Positions 17,646 to 26,524 of a stretch of DNA of 64,000 nt are shown here, piece by piece. A program made the position numbers and the translations under genes. The stretch comes from Saprospiraceae bacterium (lineage in GTDB: Bacteria > Bacteroidota > Bacteroidia > Chitinophagales > Saprospiraceae): the NCBI GenBank assembly GCA_029262995.1, contig JAJCYH010000016.1, positions 62,001 through 126,000 on the forward strand, given 5' to 3'. Under the pieces are notes generated by a model, which saw nothing but the letters and a program-made list of their open reading frames with translations, made no database searches and was not told the origin of the DNA. Each line of letters begins with the position of its first letter. Position 1 is the stretch's first letter.

Positions 17646-20522
17646 ATGACTGTCAATAAGACAAAAATAATAAAAACAATAAATCCTGTTAAGGCTTTTC
17701 AGCCTTCAAATACGATACATATCAAAGGAGCAAGGTCGAATAACTTAAAAAACCTAGAGTTAGAAATTCCTAAAAACAAATTAGTAGTTGTCACAGGACT
17801 AAGTGGATCAGGTAAGTCTTCGTTGATCATGGAAACCTTATATGCAGAAGGTCAAAGAAGGTATGTAGAGTCACTATCTTCCTATGCAAGACAGTTTTTA
17901 AGTAGAATGAAAAAACCAGACGTTGACTTTATAAAAGGATTATGCCCAGCCATTGCGATAGAACAAAAGGTTACCAGCGGTAATGCAAGGTCTACGGTAG
18001 GGTCCATGACAGAAATTTATGATTATTTGAGATTACTTTTTGCTAGAATTGGCAAAACCTATAGTCCTGTATCTGGTGCAATCGTAAAAAAGCACCAAGT
18101 TTCTGATGTTGTTGATTTTATAGAGTCTTTAGAGGACCAAACTAAAATTCACTTGTATTTCCCTTTCCCCTTACAGTATAGGGATCGTGTGATTGAGAAA
18201 GAATTAAACCTATTGGTTCAAAAGGGATTTACAAGAATTCAAAAATCGGGAGAGCTGGTTTTTATAGAAGATATCCTTGACAAAAAGGAAAAATGGATAA
18301 AAAATAAAATTGATAAGTTGGATGAGGAAATCCTCGTTCTGGTTGATAGATTTACTGCAAGTAGTGAAGAGCAAAATATGATGAGAATTGCTGATTCTGT
18401 TCAGACTGCTTTTTTTGAAGGTGGAGGGGATTTGATCATTTATCATGAGGAAAGGAAGATTAAAATATTCAACAACAGATTTGAGATGGATGGAATCATC
18501 TTTCTTGAACCATCTCATCAACTATTCAATTACAATAATCCATATGGTGCTTGTAAAACCTGTGAGGGATATGGTAGAATCATTGGTATAGATCCCTATA
18601 AAGTTATACCTAATGAAAAATTATCAATATATGATGGTACTGTTGCTTGTTGGAAAGGAGAGAAAACGGGAAGATGGTTGACAAGATTTATTGACAAGGC
18701 TCATGAGTTTGACTTTCCAATACACAAGCCTTACAAAGAATTGAGTACAGAATACAAAAAAATGCTTTGGGAGGGCAATAACACGTTATCGGGAATAAAC
18801 GAGTTTTTTAGTCAGCTGGAGGCAGACAGCTATAAAATTCAGAACAGGGTTTTAATGGCAAGATACCGGGGTAAAACAACATGTAATACTTGCAAAGGAG
18901 GACGATTAAGGAAGGAAGCCAGCTTTGTGAAAATTGCTGGAAAGAACATCAGCGAGTTGATTGACTTACCTATAGATAAGCTTTATAAATTTGTAAAAAC
19001 GCTTAAATTAAATAAACACGATAAGCAGATTGCCTCAAGAATTTTACTTGAATTAGAGTCAAGGTTAAATACTATGCTGGATGTAGGACTTTCATATCTT
19101 ACTCTAGATCGAGTATCCTCTACATTGAGTGGAGGAGAAACACAAAGAATAAATCTTACCAGAACTCTTGGAAGTAATTTAACCAATTCTTTATACATAC
19201 TTGATGAACCAAGTATTGGACTTCATCCTAAAGACACAGACAAACTGGTTAGAGTTTTAACGAAACTTCGGGATTTAAAGAATACAGTAATTGTCGTTGA
19301 ACACGAGGAGGAGGTTATCCAAAACGCAGATCATATCATAGACATAGGACCTTTGGCAGGAGTATTTGGAGGTGAACTCATGTATAATGGTGACTATAAA
19401 TCTTTTGTAGGAAAATCTCAGAAAAGCCTCACTTCACAATACCTGAGAAACGAGAAGACTATTCCTGTGCCATCAAAAAGAAGAAAGTGTAACAATAAAA
19501 TATCGCTTATCGGGGCGCAGTTGAACAACTTAAAAAATATAGACATTACTATACCGTTAAATTGCATGACTGTTGTTACAGGAGTGTCAGGTTCGGGCAA
19601 AACTACATTGGTAAAGCAAATATTATATCCTGCCTTGAAAAAGCGACTGGGTGATGTTGTTTCACAAGCACCAGGTACCTTTGATAGCATTGAAGGGGAC
19701 ATTAAATTGTTAACAGGAATAGAAATGATTAGTCAATCGCCTATTGGTAAGTCATCTAGATCTAATCCTGCGACTTATGTAAAGGCATATGATTCAATTA
19801 GAACACTGTATTCTTCTTTGCAAGCATCCAAAATAAAAGGACTTCAACCTAAGCATTTTTCATTTAATGTTGAAGGGGGTAGATGTGAGAATTGTAAGGG
19901 CGAGGGAGAAATTACTGTCGAGATGCAATTTTTGGCAGATGTAAAACTGATCTGTGAAGATTGTAAGGGAAGAAAGTTTAAGCCAGAAGTATTAGAGGTA
20001 GAATACAAGGGCAACAACATTTACGACATATTAAATTTAAGCGTTGACGAAGCCTTGGATTTCTTAAGTGAAAAAAAGGATATTATAAAAAAAATTCGTC
20101 CTTTACAATCGGTGGGATTAGGATATGTAAAGCTAGGTCAAAGCTCCAACACTCTTTCTGGAGGAGAAGCGCAAAGAGTCAAACTTGCATCTTATTTAGG
20201 GAAAGAATCAAGCACTGAAAAATTGCTTTTTATTTTTGATGAGCCTACTACTGGACTTCATTTTCATGATATTAACAAGTTATTGGATGCTATGAATGCA
20301 TTGGTAGAAAAGGGGCATACAGTTTTGATTGTTGAGCATAATATGGAGGTAATAAAGTCAGCAGACTGGATTATTGATCTTGGTCCCGATGGTGGTGATG
20401 CAGGTGGAAATCTTTTGTATCAAGGTGAGCCCGAGGGACTTATTAAAATTAAAGAATCACATACGGCTAAATATTTGAAAGAAAAATTGAATATTAAAAG
20501 CATAGGAAAAAAGAAGAAATGA
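17646..20522 (+). CDS. uvrA: UvrABC excinuclease subunit A
   Basis: The 958-residue product is full-length UvrA. It carries two ABC ATPase modules: Walker A GLSGSGKSSL near residue 50 and GVSGSGKTTL near 650, with signatures LSGGETQRI and LSGGEAQRV. Zinc-binding cysteine pairs appear as CKTCEGYG, CNTCKGG, CENCKGEG and CEDCKGR. UvrA dimers find DNA lesions and load UvrB in nucleotide excision repair. Its stop overlaps the next start by 4 bases (ATGA). The N-terminus carries about 25 extra residues before the canonical IKGARSNNLKNL segment. Confidence 0.97.
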   Translation: MTVNKTKIIKTINPVKAFQPSNTIHIKGARSNNLKNLELEIPKNKLVVVTGLSGSGKSSLIMETLYAEGQRRYVESLSSYARQFLSRMKKPDVDFIKGLCPAIAIEQKVTSGNARSTVGSMTEIYDYLRLLFARIGKTYSPVSGAIVKKHQVSDVVDFIESLEDQTKIHLYFPFPLQYRDRVIEKELNLLVQKGFTRIQKSGELVFIEDILDKKEKWIKNKIDKLDEEILVLVDRFTASSEEQNMMRIADSVQTAFFEGGGDLIIYHEERKIKIFNNRFEMDGIIFLEPSHQLFNYNNPYGACKTCEGYGRIIGIDPYKVIPNEKLSIYDGTVACWKGEKTGRWLTRFIDKAHEFDFPIHKPYKELSTEYKKMLWEGNNTLSGINEFFSQLEADSYKIQNRVLMARYRGKTTCNTCKGGRLRKEASFVKIAGKNISELIDLPIDKLYKFVKTLKLNKHDKQIASRILLELESRLNTMLDVGLSYLTLDRVSSTLSGGETQRINLTRTLGSNLTNSLYILDEPSIGLHPKDTDKLVRVLTKLRDLKNTVIVVEHEEEVIQNADHIIDIGPLAGVFGGELMYNGDYKSFVGKSQKSLTSQYLRNEKTIPVPSKRRKCNNKISLIGAQLNNLKNIDITIPLNCMTVVTGVSGSGKTTLVKQILYPALKKRLGDVVSQAPGTFDSIEGDIKLLTGIEMISQSPIGKSSRSNPATYVKAYDSIRTLYSSLQASKIKGLQPKHFSFNVEGGRCENCKGEGEITVEMQFLADVKLICEDCKGRKFKPEVLEVEYKGNNIYDILNLSVDEALDFLSEKKDIIKKIRPLQSVGLGYVKLGQSSNTLSGGEAQRVKLASYLGKESSTEKLLFIFDEPTTGLHFHDINKLLDAMNALVEKGHTVLIVEHNMEVIKSADWIIDLGPDGGDAGGNLLYQGEPEGLIKIKESHTAKYLKEKLNIKSIGKKKK

Positions 20523-21751
20523 AACATTATTTTTTAGCAGGTATTAGTGTTATTGTTCTTTTAATGTGTCTAGGATGTAATTCTTATAAGCCTGATATTC
20601 TTGAATTTCCAATGCCCGAAGATACAGAAACCAAATCTATCAATTTGCAGCTTAAAACAAGCTATAGGTTTGATGGTGTTTATGCTGATAATGAATTTGA
20701 TGGAGCTAGAATGAATGGTTTTAGACAGGTTAATGACTCTACTTTCAGAGTCATTATTTCACCAGAAAACACTCCGATTAATCAAAGTAGTTATTATTCA
20801 TTTCGTTTAAGATCAGAGCAAAAAAGAAAAATAGATTTAGAGATTGAATATTCAGAGCATTTACACCGATATGTTCCCAAGTTGAGTTTCGATCGGAAGC
20901 ATTGGACAGCTCTAGACAGTACTAAATTTGATACCTTAAAAGCTGGAAATTTAGCGACATTAAAATTAGAGATCGATGAGCAGGCTTTGTTTGTTTCAGC
21001 ACAAGAGCTATACTGTTCTGCAGAAAATGAATCCTGGATTGACAGCTTGAGCACAAAGCATGAATTCTTAGCTAAGGTCAATACGGGTAATTCAAAGCTT
21101 GGAAGGGATATTTGGTGTTTGGATATTTATAAAGGAGAAAAAAAATCCAAAGATGTAATCGTAATATTTGGCAGATTACACCCACCTGAGATTACTGGTT
21201 ACTTCGCGATGCAAACATTTGTGGAAACAATGTTGACAAGTGAGTTATTAAGCGAGCAATTTTTGGAAAAGTATAGAGTAATTGTATATCCAATGATTAA
21301 TCCTGACGGTGTTGATATGGGACATTGGAGGCATAATGCTGGAGGTATAGACATTAATAGAGACTGGTCTCATTACAGACAAGAGGAATGCAAAGTTGTG
21401 GCGAATCATCTGGTAGAAACGACAAAAAGAAATAAAAACAAAGTTATCCTTGGCTTAGATTTTCATTCAACACAAGAAGATGTTTACTACACATTAACCA
21501 GCAATAGAAAATCACATATTTTTGGATTTAAGGATCTATGGCTAAATGCTATCGACAATTCCATTCCTGGATATAGTCCTAATGATGAACCATATGATCT
21601 AAATCAACCAATTACTAAAGGATGGTTTTATCTACAATTTGGCGCTGAAGGAATTACATATGAAGTTGGTGATGAAACAGACAGAGCATTCGTCAGACAA
21701 AAAGCGAAAGTTGCAGCAATAGAAATGATGAAACTATTAGTTTTAAGATAA
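20519..21751 (+). CDS. M14 zinc carboxypeptidase lipoprotein
   Basis: A 410-residue exported protein with a lipobox (CLGC, Cys20). Residues 30-170 form an N-terminal beta-rich domain. The M14 catalytic domain follows with the zinc ligands in RLHPPEITG (HxxE), a substrate-binding Arg in INRDWSH, a third zinc His in LDFHST, and the catalytic Glu in TYEVGDETD. It should remove C-terminal residues from peptides or cell-wall peptides in the periplasm. It is translationally coupled to uvrA by an ATGA overlap, although the link is probably only positional. Confidence 0.85.
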   Translation: MKHYFLAGISVIVLLMCLGCNSYKPDILEFPMPEDTETKSINLQLKTSYRFDGVYADNEFDGARMNGFRQVNDSTFRVIISPENTPINQSSYYSFRLRSEQKRKIDLEIEYSEHLHRYVPKLSFDRKHWTALDSTKFDTLKAGNLATLKLEIDEQALFVSAQELYCSAENESWIDSLSTKHEFLAKVNTGNSKLGRDIWCLDIYKGEKKSKDVIVIFGRLHPPEITGYFAMQTFVETMLTSELLSEQFLEKYRVIVYPMINPDGVDMGHWRHNAGGIDINRDWSHYRQEECKVVANHLVETTKRNKNKVILGLDFHSTQEDVYYTLTSNRKSHIFGFKDLWLNAIDNSIPGYSPNDEPYDLNQPITKGWFYLQFGAEGITYEVGDETDRAFVRQKAKVAAIEMMKLLVLR

Positions 21752-21812
21752 ATGCTATTGTTCTGTCCAACAGAAAGAGCTTCAGATTCCGTCTAATAAA
21801 AAAAAAGTAAAC

Positions 21813-22184
21813 ATGAAGAATTACATAATGTATTTAATGTTGTCATTGTTTTTTATTGCTTGTGGTAAAAATGATGATGATTTATTGTGCTTTAGTTTTG
21901 ATATCAGACAATGTCAAACGGATTTGTTTGCTAATGAAATATCAGAGAATGATGAGATAGGCTTACGAGAGTCTAAAATGCACGCTTGGTTAAAGTCAAA
22001 TGATATTGATGTAGAAAACGTAAAATTAGTGATCAACTTTCATGATGCTGTATGTGAGGCTTGTGATGTGTGTCCTCAAGGGGATAGATATTATATCAAA
22101 TATAATAGCAATGGGAACAGTTCTTTTTCGGACTCGCTGAAACTGTTAAACTTCAGTGAAGAAAATTGTGGTGATTTCTTTTAG
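21813..22184 (+). CDS. Hypothetical lipoprotein
   Basis: A 123-residue protein with a clear lipoprotein signal peptide (lipobox FIAC, Cys17) followed by an Asp-rich stretch GKNDDDLL. The mature part contains several cysteines (CEACDVCPQGDRYYIKY), which could form disulfides. The family is not recognised. It lies 61 bases after the carboxypeptidase gene and may be co-transcribed with it. Confidence 0.65.
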   Translation: MKNYIMYLMLSLFFIACGKNDDDLLCFSFDIRQCQTDLFANEISENDEIGLRESKMHAWLKSNDIDVENVKLVINFHDAVCEACDVCPQGDRYYIKYNSNGNSSFSDSLKLLNFSEENCGDFF

Positions 22185-22272
22185 GCAATGATCAAGATTG
22201 TCTATTCAATTTGATTATTATAGCATTTGTTATAGCTTTGTTTTTTTTTAACTCACGTTTAATGCAAAAGCG

Positions 22273-23316
22273 ATGAGACTATATAACAAAGTCAACAAAG
22301 ACCTGCTAAGAAACAAGGTGCAGGCAGACGATCGTCTTCGTCGAACAATTTCTTTTTATCAATATGCCAAAATTGGTAATCCTAAGCTTTTCAGGGATCA
22401 CTTTTTTATACTACTCGATGACATTGAAGTTCTGGGAAGGATTTATGTATCATACGAAGGGGTGAATGCTCAGGTATCCGTCTTGGAAGAAAAAATGAAG
22501 GATTTCGTGGATGCACTATCCCAAATAGTATTTCTGAAAGGCATAAGACTAAATAAGGCCATTGAAGATGATGGCAAGTCATTTTTCAAACTGGCAATAA
22601 AAGTTAGAGAAAAAATAGTTGCAGATGGACTGAATGACAAAAGTTTTGATGTAAGGGATAAAGGCATTCATGTGAATGCAGAAGACTTTAACCGCTTATC
22701 AGAAGATCAAAATACTATTATCGTTGACATGCGAAATCATTATGAAAGCGAAGTAGGTCATTTTGAAAATGCCATTACACCTGATGTTGAAACTTTCAGG
22801 GAATCCTTGCCTATCGTCGAAGAGATATTAAGCGACAAAAAAGACAAAAATATTCTCATGTATTGCACAGGAGGGATAAGATGTGAGAAAGCAAGTGCTT
22901 ACTTCAAACACAAAGGGTACAAGAGTGTGTTTCAATTAGAAGGAGGCATCATAGAATATGCTAGACAGGCTGAATCAAAAGGATTGCCAAACAAGTTTGT
23001 CGGTAAAAATTTTGTATTTGATGAAAGGTTAGGAGAGCGTATTAGTGAGGATGTTATTTCTAAATGTCATCAATGCGGTGAAAAGTGTGACACACATACC
23101 AATTGTGCCAATGATGCTTGCCATATATTGTTTATTCAGTGTGGATCTTGTGCAGATAAGTATTCTTCAACATGCTCTATTAAATGTCAAGAGTTTAATA
23201 AGTTATCTGAAAAAAAACGTGATGAACTAAAAACAACAGTAGAGTTTAACGGCACTAAATTTGGGAAGGGAAGATATAAGGCGCACAGGAAAGATGATAA
23301 ACTAGACCTTCCTTAA
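22273..23316 (+). CDS. trhO: tRNA uridine(34) hydroxylase, TrhO/rhodanese family
   Basis: The 347-residue protein matches TrhO (YceA): an N-terminal acylphosphatase-like domain, a central rhodanese domain with the catalytic loop YCTGGIRCEKASAYF, and a cysteine-rich C-terminal tail (CHQCGEKCDTHTNC then CGSCADKY). TrhO hydroxylates uridine 34 in the anticodon of several tRNAs in E. coli, the first step to cmo5U or mo5U. The length is typical. It converges with the next gene, overlapping by 4 bases. Confidence 0.9.
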   Translation: MRLYNKVNKDLLRNKVQADDRLRRTISFYQYAKIGNPKLFRDHFFILLDDIEVLGRIYVSYEGVNAQVSVLEEKMKDFVDALSQIVFLKGIRLNKAIEDDGKSFFKLAIKVREKIVADGLNDKSFDVRDKGIHVNAEDFNRLSEDQNTIIVDMRNHYESEVGHFENAITPDVETFRESLPIVEEILSDKKDKNILMYCTGGIRCEKASAYFKHKGYKSVFQLEGGIIEYARQAESKGLPNKFVGKNFVFDERLGERISEDVISKCHQCGEKCDTHTNCANDACHILFIQCGSCADKYSSTCSIKCQEFNKLSEKKRDELKTTVEFNGTKFGKGRYKAHRKDDKLDLP

Positions 23317-23702
23317 TTCACTTTGCTTTTTCTTGCCTGAGTTGACAGGAAGTGTGTTTCTGCTACCATGAATACAATATAGTAGATAAAGAAAGGTATT
23401 AGAAAAAGTTTGTCTGGAGGTTCGCTAATTTTGACGTAAACAAACACGAAAAGAAAGCATGCCATTAATTTTATAAATGTATTGATAACAACAACAGAAA
23501 GAAAAGCTCCACTTCTAGAATTGTTTAATGCTCTTTCACCAAGGATATATACAATCACTGATAGTGTCAGAAAGAATCCTGCAGCAATCAAACTTATAAT
23601 AAGATATTTGTAAAGTGGTAGTGCAAAACAAAGAACAGAATAAATTAGCAATCCTACCAATAAGGCATAGGTTACAGTTTTAATAAAATCTCTGATTAAC
23701 AT
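23313..23702 (-). CDS. Small membrane protein, AtpI-like in layout, hypothetical
   Basis: A 129-residue protein with four predicted helices. The pattern of helix 3-4 (NTFIKLMACFLFVFVYVK, then LIPFFIYYIVFMVAETHFL) resembles the small membrane protein found beside ATP synthase genes in many Bacteroidota, where it is called AtpI-like or left unnamed. It lies 41 bases downstream of the bactofilin gene, as in those operons, but no ATP synthase gene follows here. The assignment is from memory of the pattern and is tentative. Confidence 0.5.
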   Translation of the reverse strand: MLIRDFIKTVTYALLVGLLIYSVLCFALPLYKYLIISLIAAGFFLTLSVIVYILGERALNNSRSGAFLSVVVINTFIKLMACFLFVFVYVKISEPPDKLFLIPFFIYYIVFMVAETHFLSTQARKSKVN

Positions 23703-23743
23703 AATGAATAAGGTATTTGCTGCTAGAAACCTGCAAAATATAT

Positions 23744-24163
23744 TTAAGAGGCATTAACTTCCTGCCTATCGCTGGTAGGAATGCTCTTGATCTTTTGTCC
23801 CATATCACAGTTGCCATTAAATATAGCTCCTGCCTGAACATTTAATTTGCCTGTTTTAATTTCACCAACGACATTTGCATTTTCTCTAACATCAAGAGAT
23901 TCAGTTACAATCAGTGTTCCTCTAAAATTACCTTCAATAACAGCATTTTGGCAGGTTGCTTCTCCTTCAACTTTTCCTTCCGCACCGATTATTAGTTTTC
24001 CCGAACACTGAAGTACGCCTTCAACTACGCCATCTATTCTGATATCGCTTTTAGAAACTATGGTACCTTCAACATGAGTACCTCCCACCAAAGTATTGAT
24101 GGCTGAAGAAGAATTTTGATTTGTCATAGAGTCTGATGCTTTTTTTTTGGTATTTCCAAACAT
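23744..24163 (-). CDS. Bactofilin (polymer-forming cytoskeletal protein)
   Basis: The 139-residue product has a short disordered N-terminus and a single bactofilin domain made of a right-handed beta-helix, seen as regularly spaced repeats such as GTIVSKSDIRIDGVVEG, GKLIIGAEGKVEGEA and KTGKLNVQAGAIFNGN. Bactofilins polymerise without nucleotides into membrane-associated filaments that organise cell-wall enzymes or polar proteins. It heads a two-gene unit with the small membrane protein. Confidence 0.9.
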   Translation of the reverse strand: MFGNTKKKASDSMTNQNSSSAINTLVGGTHVEGTIVSKSDIRIDGVVEGVLQCSGKLIIGAEGKVEGEATCQNAVIEGNFRGTLIVTESLDVRENANVVGEIKTGKLNVQAGAIFNGNCDMGQKIKSIPTSDRQEVNAS

Positions 24164-24239
24164 AAATAATTAATTAAATATAGTGAATTAACAATTTGGA
24201 TACACTCAAGGGGACAAAGGGGGCTAGGATAATTTGCTT

Positions 24240-24289
24240 GTGTAAAAAAAATTAAACCCTTGACGAATATTAATCCTTCAAGGGTTTAA
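24240..24289 (-). terminator. Terminator of the porP-like gene
   Basis: A perfect 12-base inverted repeat (TTAAACCCTTGA at 24252-24263, TCAAGGGTTTAA at 24278-24289) has a 14-base loop. On the minus strand the stem is followed by a long T run (plus-strand A run near 24243-24250). It lies just past the stop of the PorP-family gene. Confidence 0.85.
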
Positions 24290-24303
24290 GAATATATATG
24301 TTA

Positions 24304-25350
24304 TTAAAATCTTGGGCAGTATACTGATCTTTTCTCTGGACCACAAATCAAGTAGTTGAGAGCAAATTCGAAAGCGCCATTGGCGGTTCCTGCTTGATTT
24401 AGTTTAGATACTGTTGCGTCGTAACTAAATCCGATTCCATAGTTTCCATAATCAAACCTGGTTGAAAGAATAAAGGCATCGGAATGAATTCCACCATCTA
24501 CTTTATTACCTATTCTGTACCAAGCACCAATTTGCCATGATTGTCCTTCTGATCTTGATCCTAGATTGAATCTACCAGAAGCACCGAAGTTTACTTCCAT
24601 ATGTTGACCCTGGGTCATATAAATAATACCAGGTAATATGCTAAAGTCTCTGTTGATTTCAAATTGTCCACCAGCATGCATTGTTATTCTGCTGGTAAGT
24701 CTTTCTTCATTGCCAAGGAAAGAAACATTAGGTTGATTTAAGTGATGCATGGCTAGACCAAAATAAAAGTTATTGAATTCATCTATTACATTGAAAAACA
24801 ATAAACCAGCAGTAAGGTCTGCGTGTAAGAAATCTGGATCTTGAATAGTTTCTCCACCTGATGGTCCATTTGGATCAAACCCACCATTTCCGTCATGCTG
24901 AGAAGGCCATCTTGCGCCAGTCAGATCTATTCTTCTTTGAGAAATTCCAGCATCTGCTCCAAATACTAAATAACGAGCAGATCTTCTGTATCCTCCCATC
25001 TTTTTAGCGTAGGAGAAAGAAATTCTTCCCTGAGTTGTTCCAAAATTAAGAGCACCTGCTCTATCCCCCCAGAATGAACCTCCAATACCAAAATAATCAG
25101 ACCTACCTACGGCGATTTTTTGATCATAAGAAACGGAATATGTATTGTATGCGTCTCCTTGTAAAGCCTGTGACCATTGATTTCGATAATTGACAACAAC
25201 TCTCGTGTTACAATTCATCACACCGGTCAAGGCAGGATTCAAATTAAGAGGAGACATATAGAATTGTGAAAAGTGAATATCCTGAGCAAATATGCCAGTT
25301 CCACCAATCAAAAGAATCCCTAGGACCAAAAGGTATTTCGTAAACTTCAT
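24304..25350 (-). CDS. PorP/SprF family type IX secretion system membrane protein
   Basis: The likely start is the ATG at 25348-25350 (348 residues), since the GTG at 25371 only adds a poly-Lys lead. A signal peptide ends GIFA with Gln next. The mature part begins DIHFSQFYMSPLNLNPALTG, the hallmark of PorP/SprF, and the rest is a beta-barrel with repeats like FGIGGSFWGDRAGALN. PorP/SprF proteins sit in the outer membrane and help secrete or anchor type IX substrates. No other type IX machinery genes are in the window, so this may be a stand-alone paralogue. A strong terminator follows. Confidence 0.88.
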   Translation of the reverse strand: MKFTKYLLVLGILLIGGTGIFAQDIHFSQFYMSPLNLNPALTGVMNCNTRVVVNYRNQWSQALQGDAYNTYSVSYDQKIAVGRSDYFGIGGSFWGDRAGALNFGTTQGRISFSYAKKMGGYRRSARYLVFGADAGISQRRIDLTGARWPSQHDGNGGFDPNGPSGGETIQDPDFLHADLTAGLLFFNVIDEFNNFYFGLAMHHLNQPNVSFLGNEERLTSRITMHAGGQFEINRDFSILPGIIYMTQGQHMEVNFGASGRFNLGSRSEGQSWQIGAWYRIGNKVDGGIHSDAFILSTRFDYGNYGIGFSYDATVSKLNQAGTANGAFEFALNYLICGPEKRSVYCPRF

Positions 25351-25424
25351 TTTCTTTTTTTTATTATTCACTTCTGCGAAACAACAAGAAAAACTAATTT
25401 ATAACAATTAATCAAATATTATTG

Positions 25425-25458
25425 CAAATTTAAAGTTACAAGAACACAAAAAGTGCAA
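25425..25458 (-). promoter_or_regulatory. Putative promoter of the porP-like gene
   Basis: On the minus strand a TTG (plus-strand CAA at 25456-25458) is followed by 23 bases and TAAATTTG (plus-strand CAAATTTA at 25425-25432). The -7 element is a full match to TAnnTTTG. The spacing is at the long end of the accepted range. It lies 75 bases upstream of the ATG. Confidence 0.4.
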
Positions 25459-25570
25459 AATTCAATTTTTTGGATATAAAACGATTTAAAGATTTCTGTT
25501 ATATATTCAAATTATGGCAAGGAGTATGCCATGAAATATTGATTTGCTCAAAAGTATCGATGATAAATTC

Positions 25571-26524
25571 ATGAAATTAAGAACGGAAATTAATTCAACG
25601 CCAATCTTAAATCCAATCTCTTACAGAGATAAGATAATGTCATTTGGTTCTTGCTTTTCTTCAGAGATAGGTCAAAAGCTGCAGAATTTAAAATACGCAA
25701 TTTGCCTAAACCCTTCAGGCATTACTTTTAATGCATCTAGTATTCACAATACTATAATGAGGATAAAAGAAAGCAATTCGCTGCCTGAGGATGAATTGAT
25801 ATTTAATGGTTCGACTTGGTGTCATATTGATTTTCATGGCTCATTTAACAGTGTTAATAAAACCACTATATATAATAATATAAACCAGAGCATATTAGAT
25901 GCACGAAAATTTGTTCTCGAGAGCAAGTATATCATTTTTACATTAGGCACTGCTTTCGTTTATGAGGATATTAAAAAGGAAAGAATTGTAAATAATTGTC
26001 ATAAGCTTCCCCCAACGAGGTTTCGAAAAAGATTGTTGGAAGTAGATGAAATTGTTACTTCACTTGAGCATTCGATGAGTATTTTACAAAGCTTGAGCAA
26101 AAATGAGTTAAACTACATCATTACATTAAGTCCCATAAGGCATAAAAAAGAAGGTCTACATCAGAATCAAATCAGTAAGGCAACTTGTCTATTGGCTCTC
26201 GAGAAGATTGCGAAAAACCGAAAGGATGTATATTATTTCCAGTCTTATGAAATATTACTTGATGATTTAAGAGATTATAGATTTTATAAAGAAGATATGA
26301 TTCATCCCAGTCAACAAGCGTTGAATTATATCTATGATATTTTCGAAAGAGATGTTTTGAATGTCGAAGAACAAGAATTAAGAAATAGAATTTCTAAAAT
26401 TAACCAGTCATTAAATCATAAGCCTTTGTTTCCTGAATCGGAATCACATCAAAGTTTTTTGCGTAAGCTAGAAAATGAAATAAAGCAGATTGAGAAAACC
26501 TATCGTTTTATTAGGTTTAATTGA
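25571..26524 (+). CDS. GSCFA domain protein
   Basis: The ATG at 25571 gives MKLRTEINSTPI, the usual N-terminus of this family. A TTG start at 25544 would add nine residues. The 317-residue protein has the diagnostic SFGSCFSSEIG, the block LNPSGITFNASSIHNT, TLGTAFVY, and TLSPIRHKKEG in a GDSL/SGNH-like hydrolase arrangement. GSCFA proteins are widespread in Bacteroidota, probably as esterases or acyl-modifying enzymes, but no role is proven. It converges with the amidohydrolase gene with an 8-base overlap. Confidence 0.85.
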   Translation: MKLRTEINSTPILNPISYRDKIMSFGSCFSSEIGQKLQNLKYAICLNPSGITFNASSIHNTIMRIKESNSLPEDELIFNGSTWCHIDFHGSFNSVNKTTIYNNINQSILDARKFVLESKYIIFTLGTAFVYEDIKKERIVNNCHKLPPTRFRKRLLEVDEIVTSLEHSMSILQSLSKNELNYIITLSPIRHKKEGLHQNQISKATCLLALEKIAKNRKDVYYFQSYEILLDDLRDYRFYKEDMIHPSQQALNYIYDIFERDVLNVEEQELRNRISKINQSLNHKPLFPESESHQSFLRKLENEIKQIEKTYRFIRFN

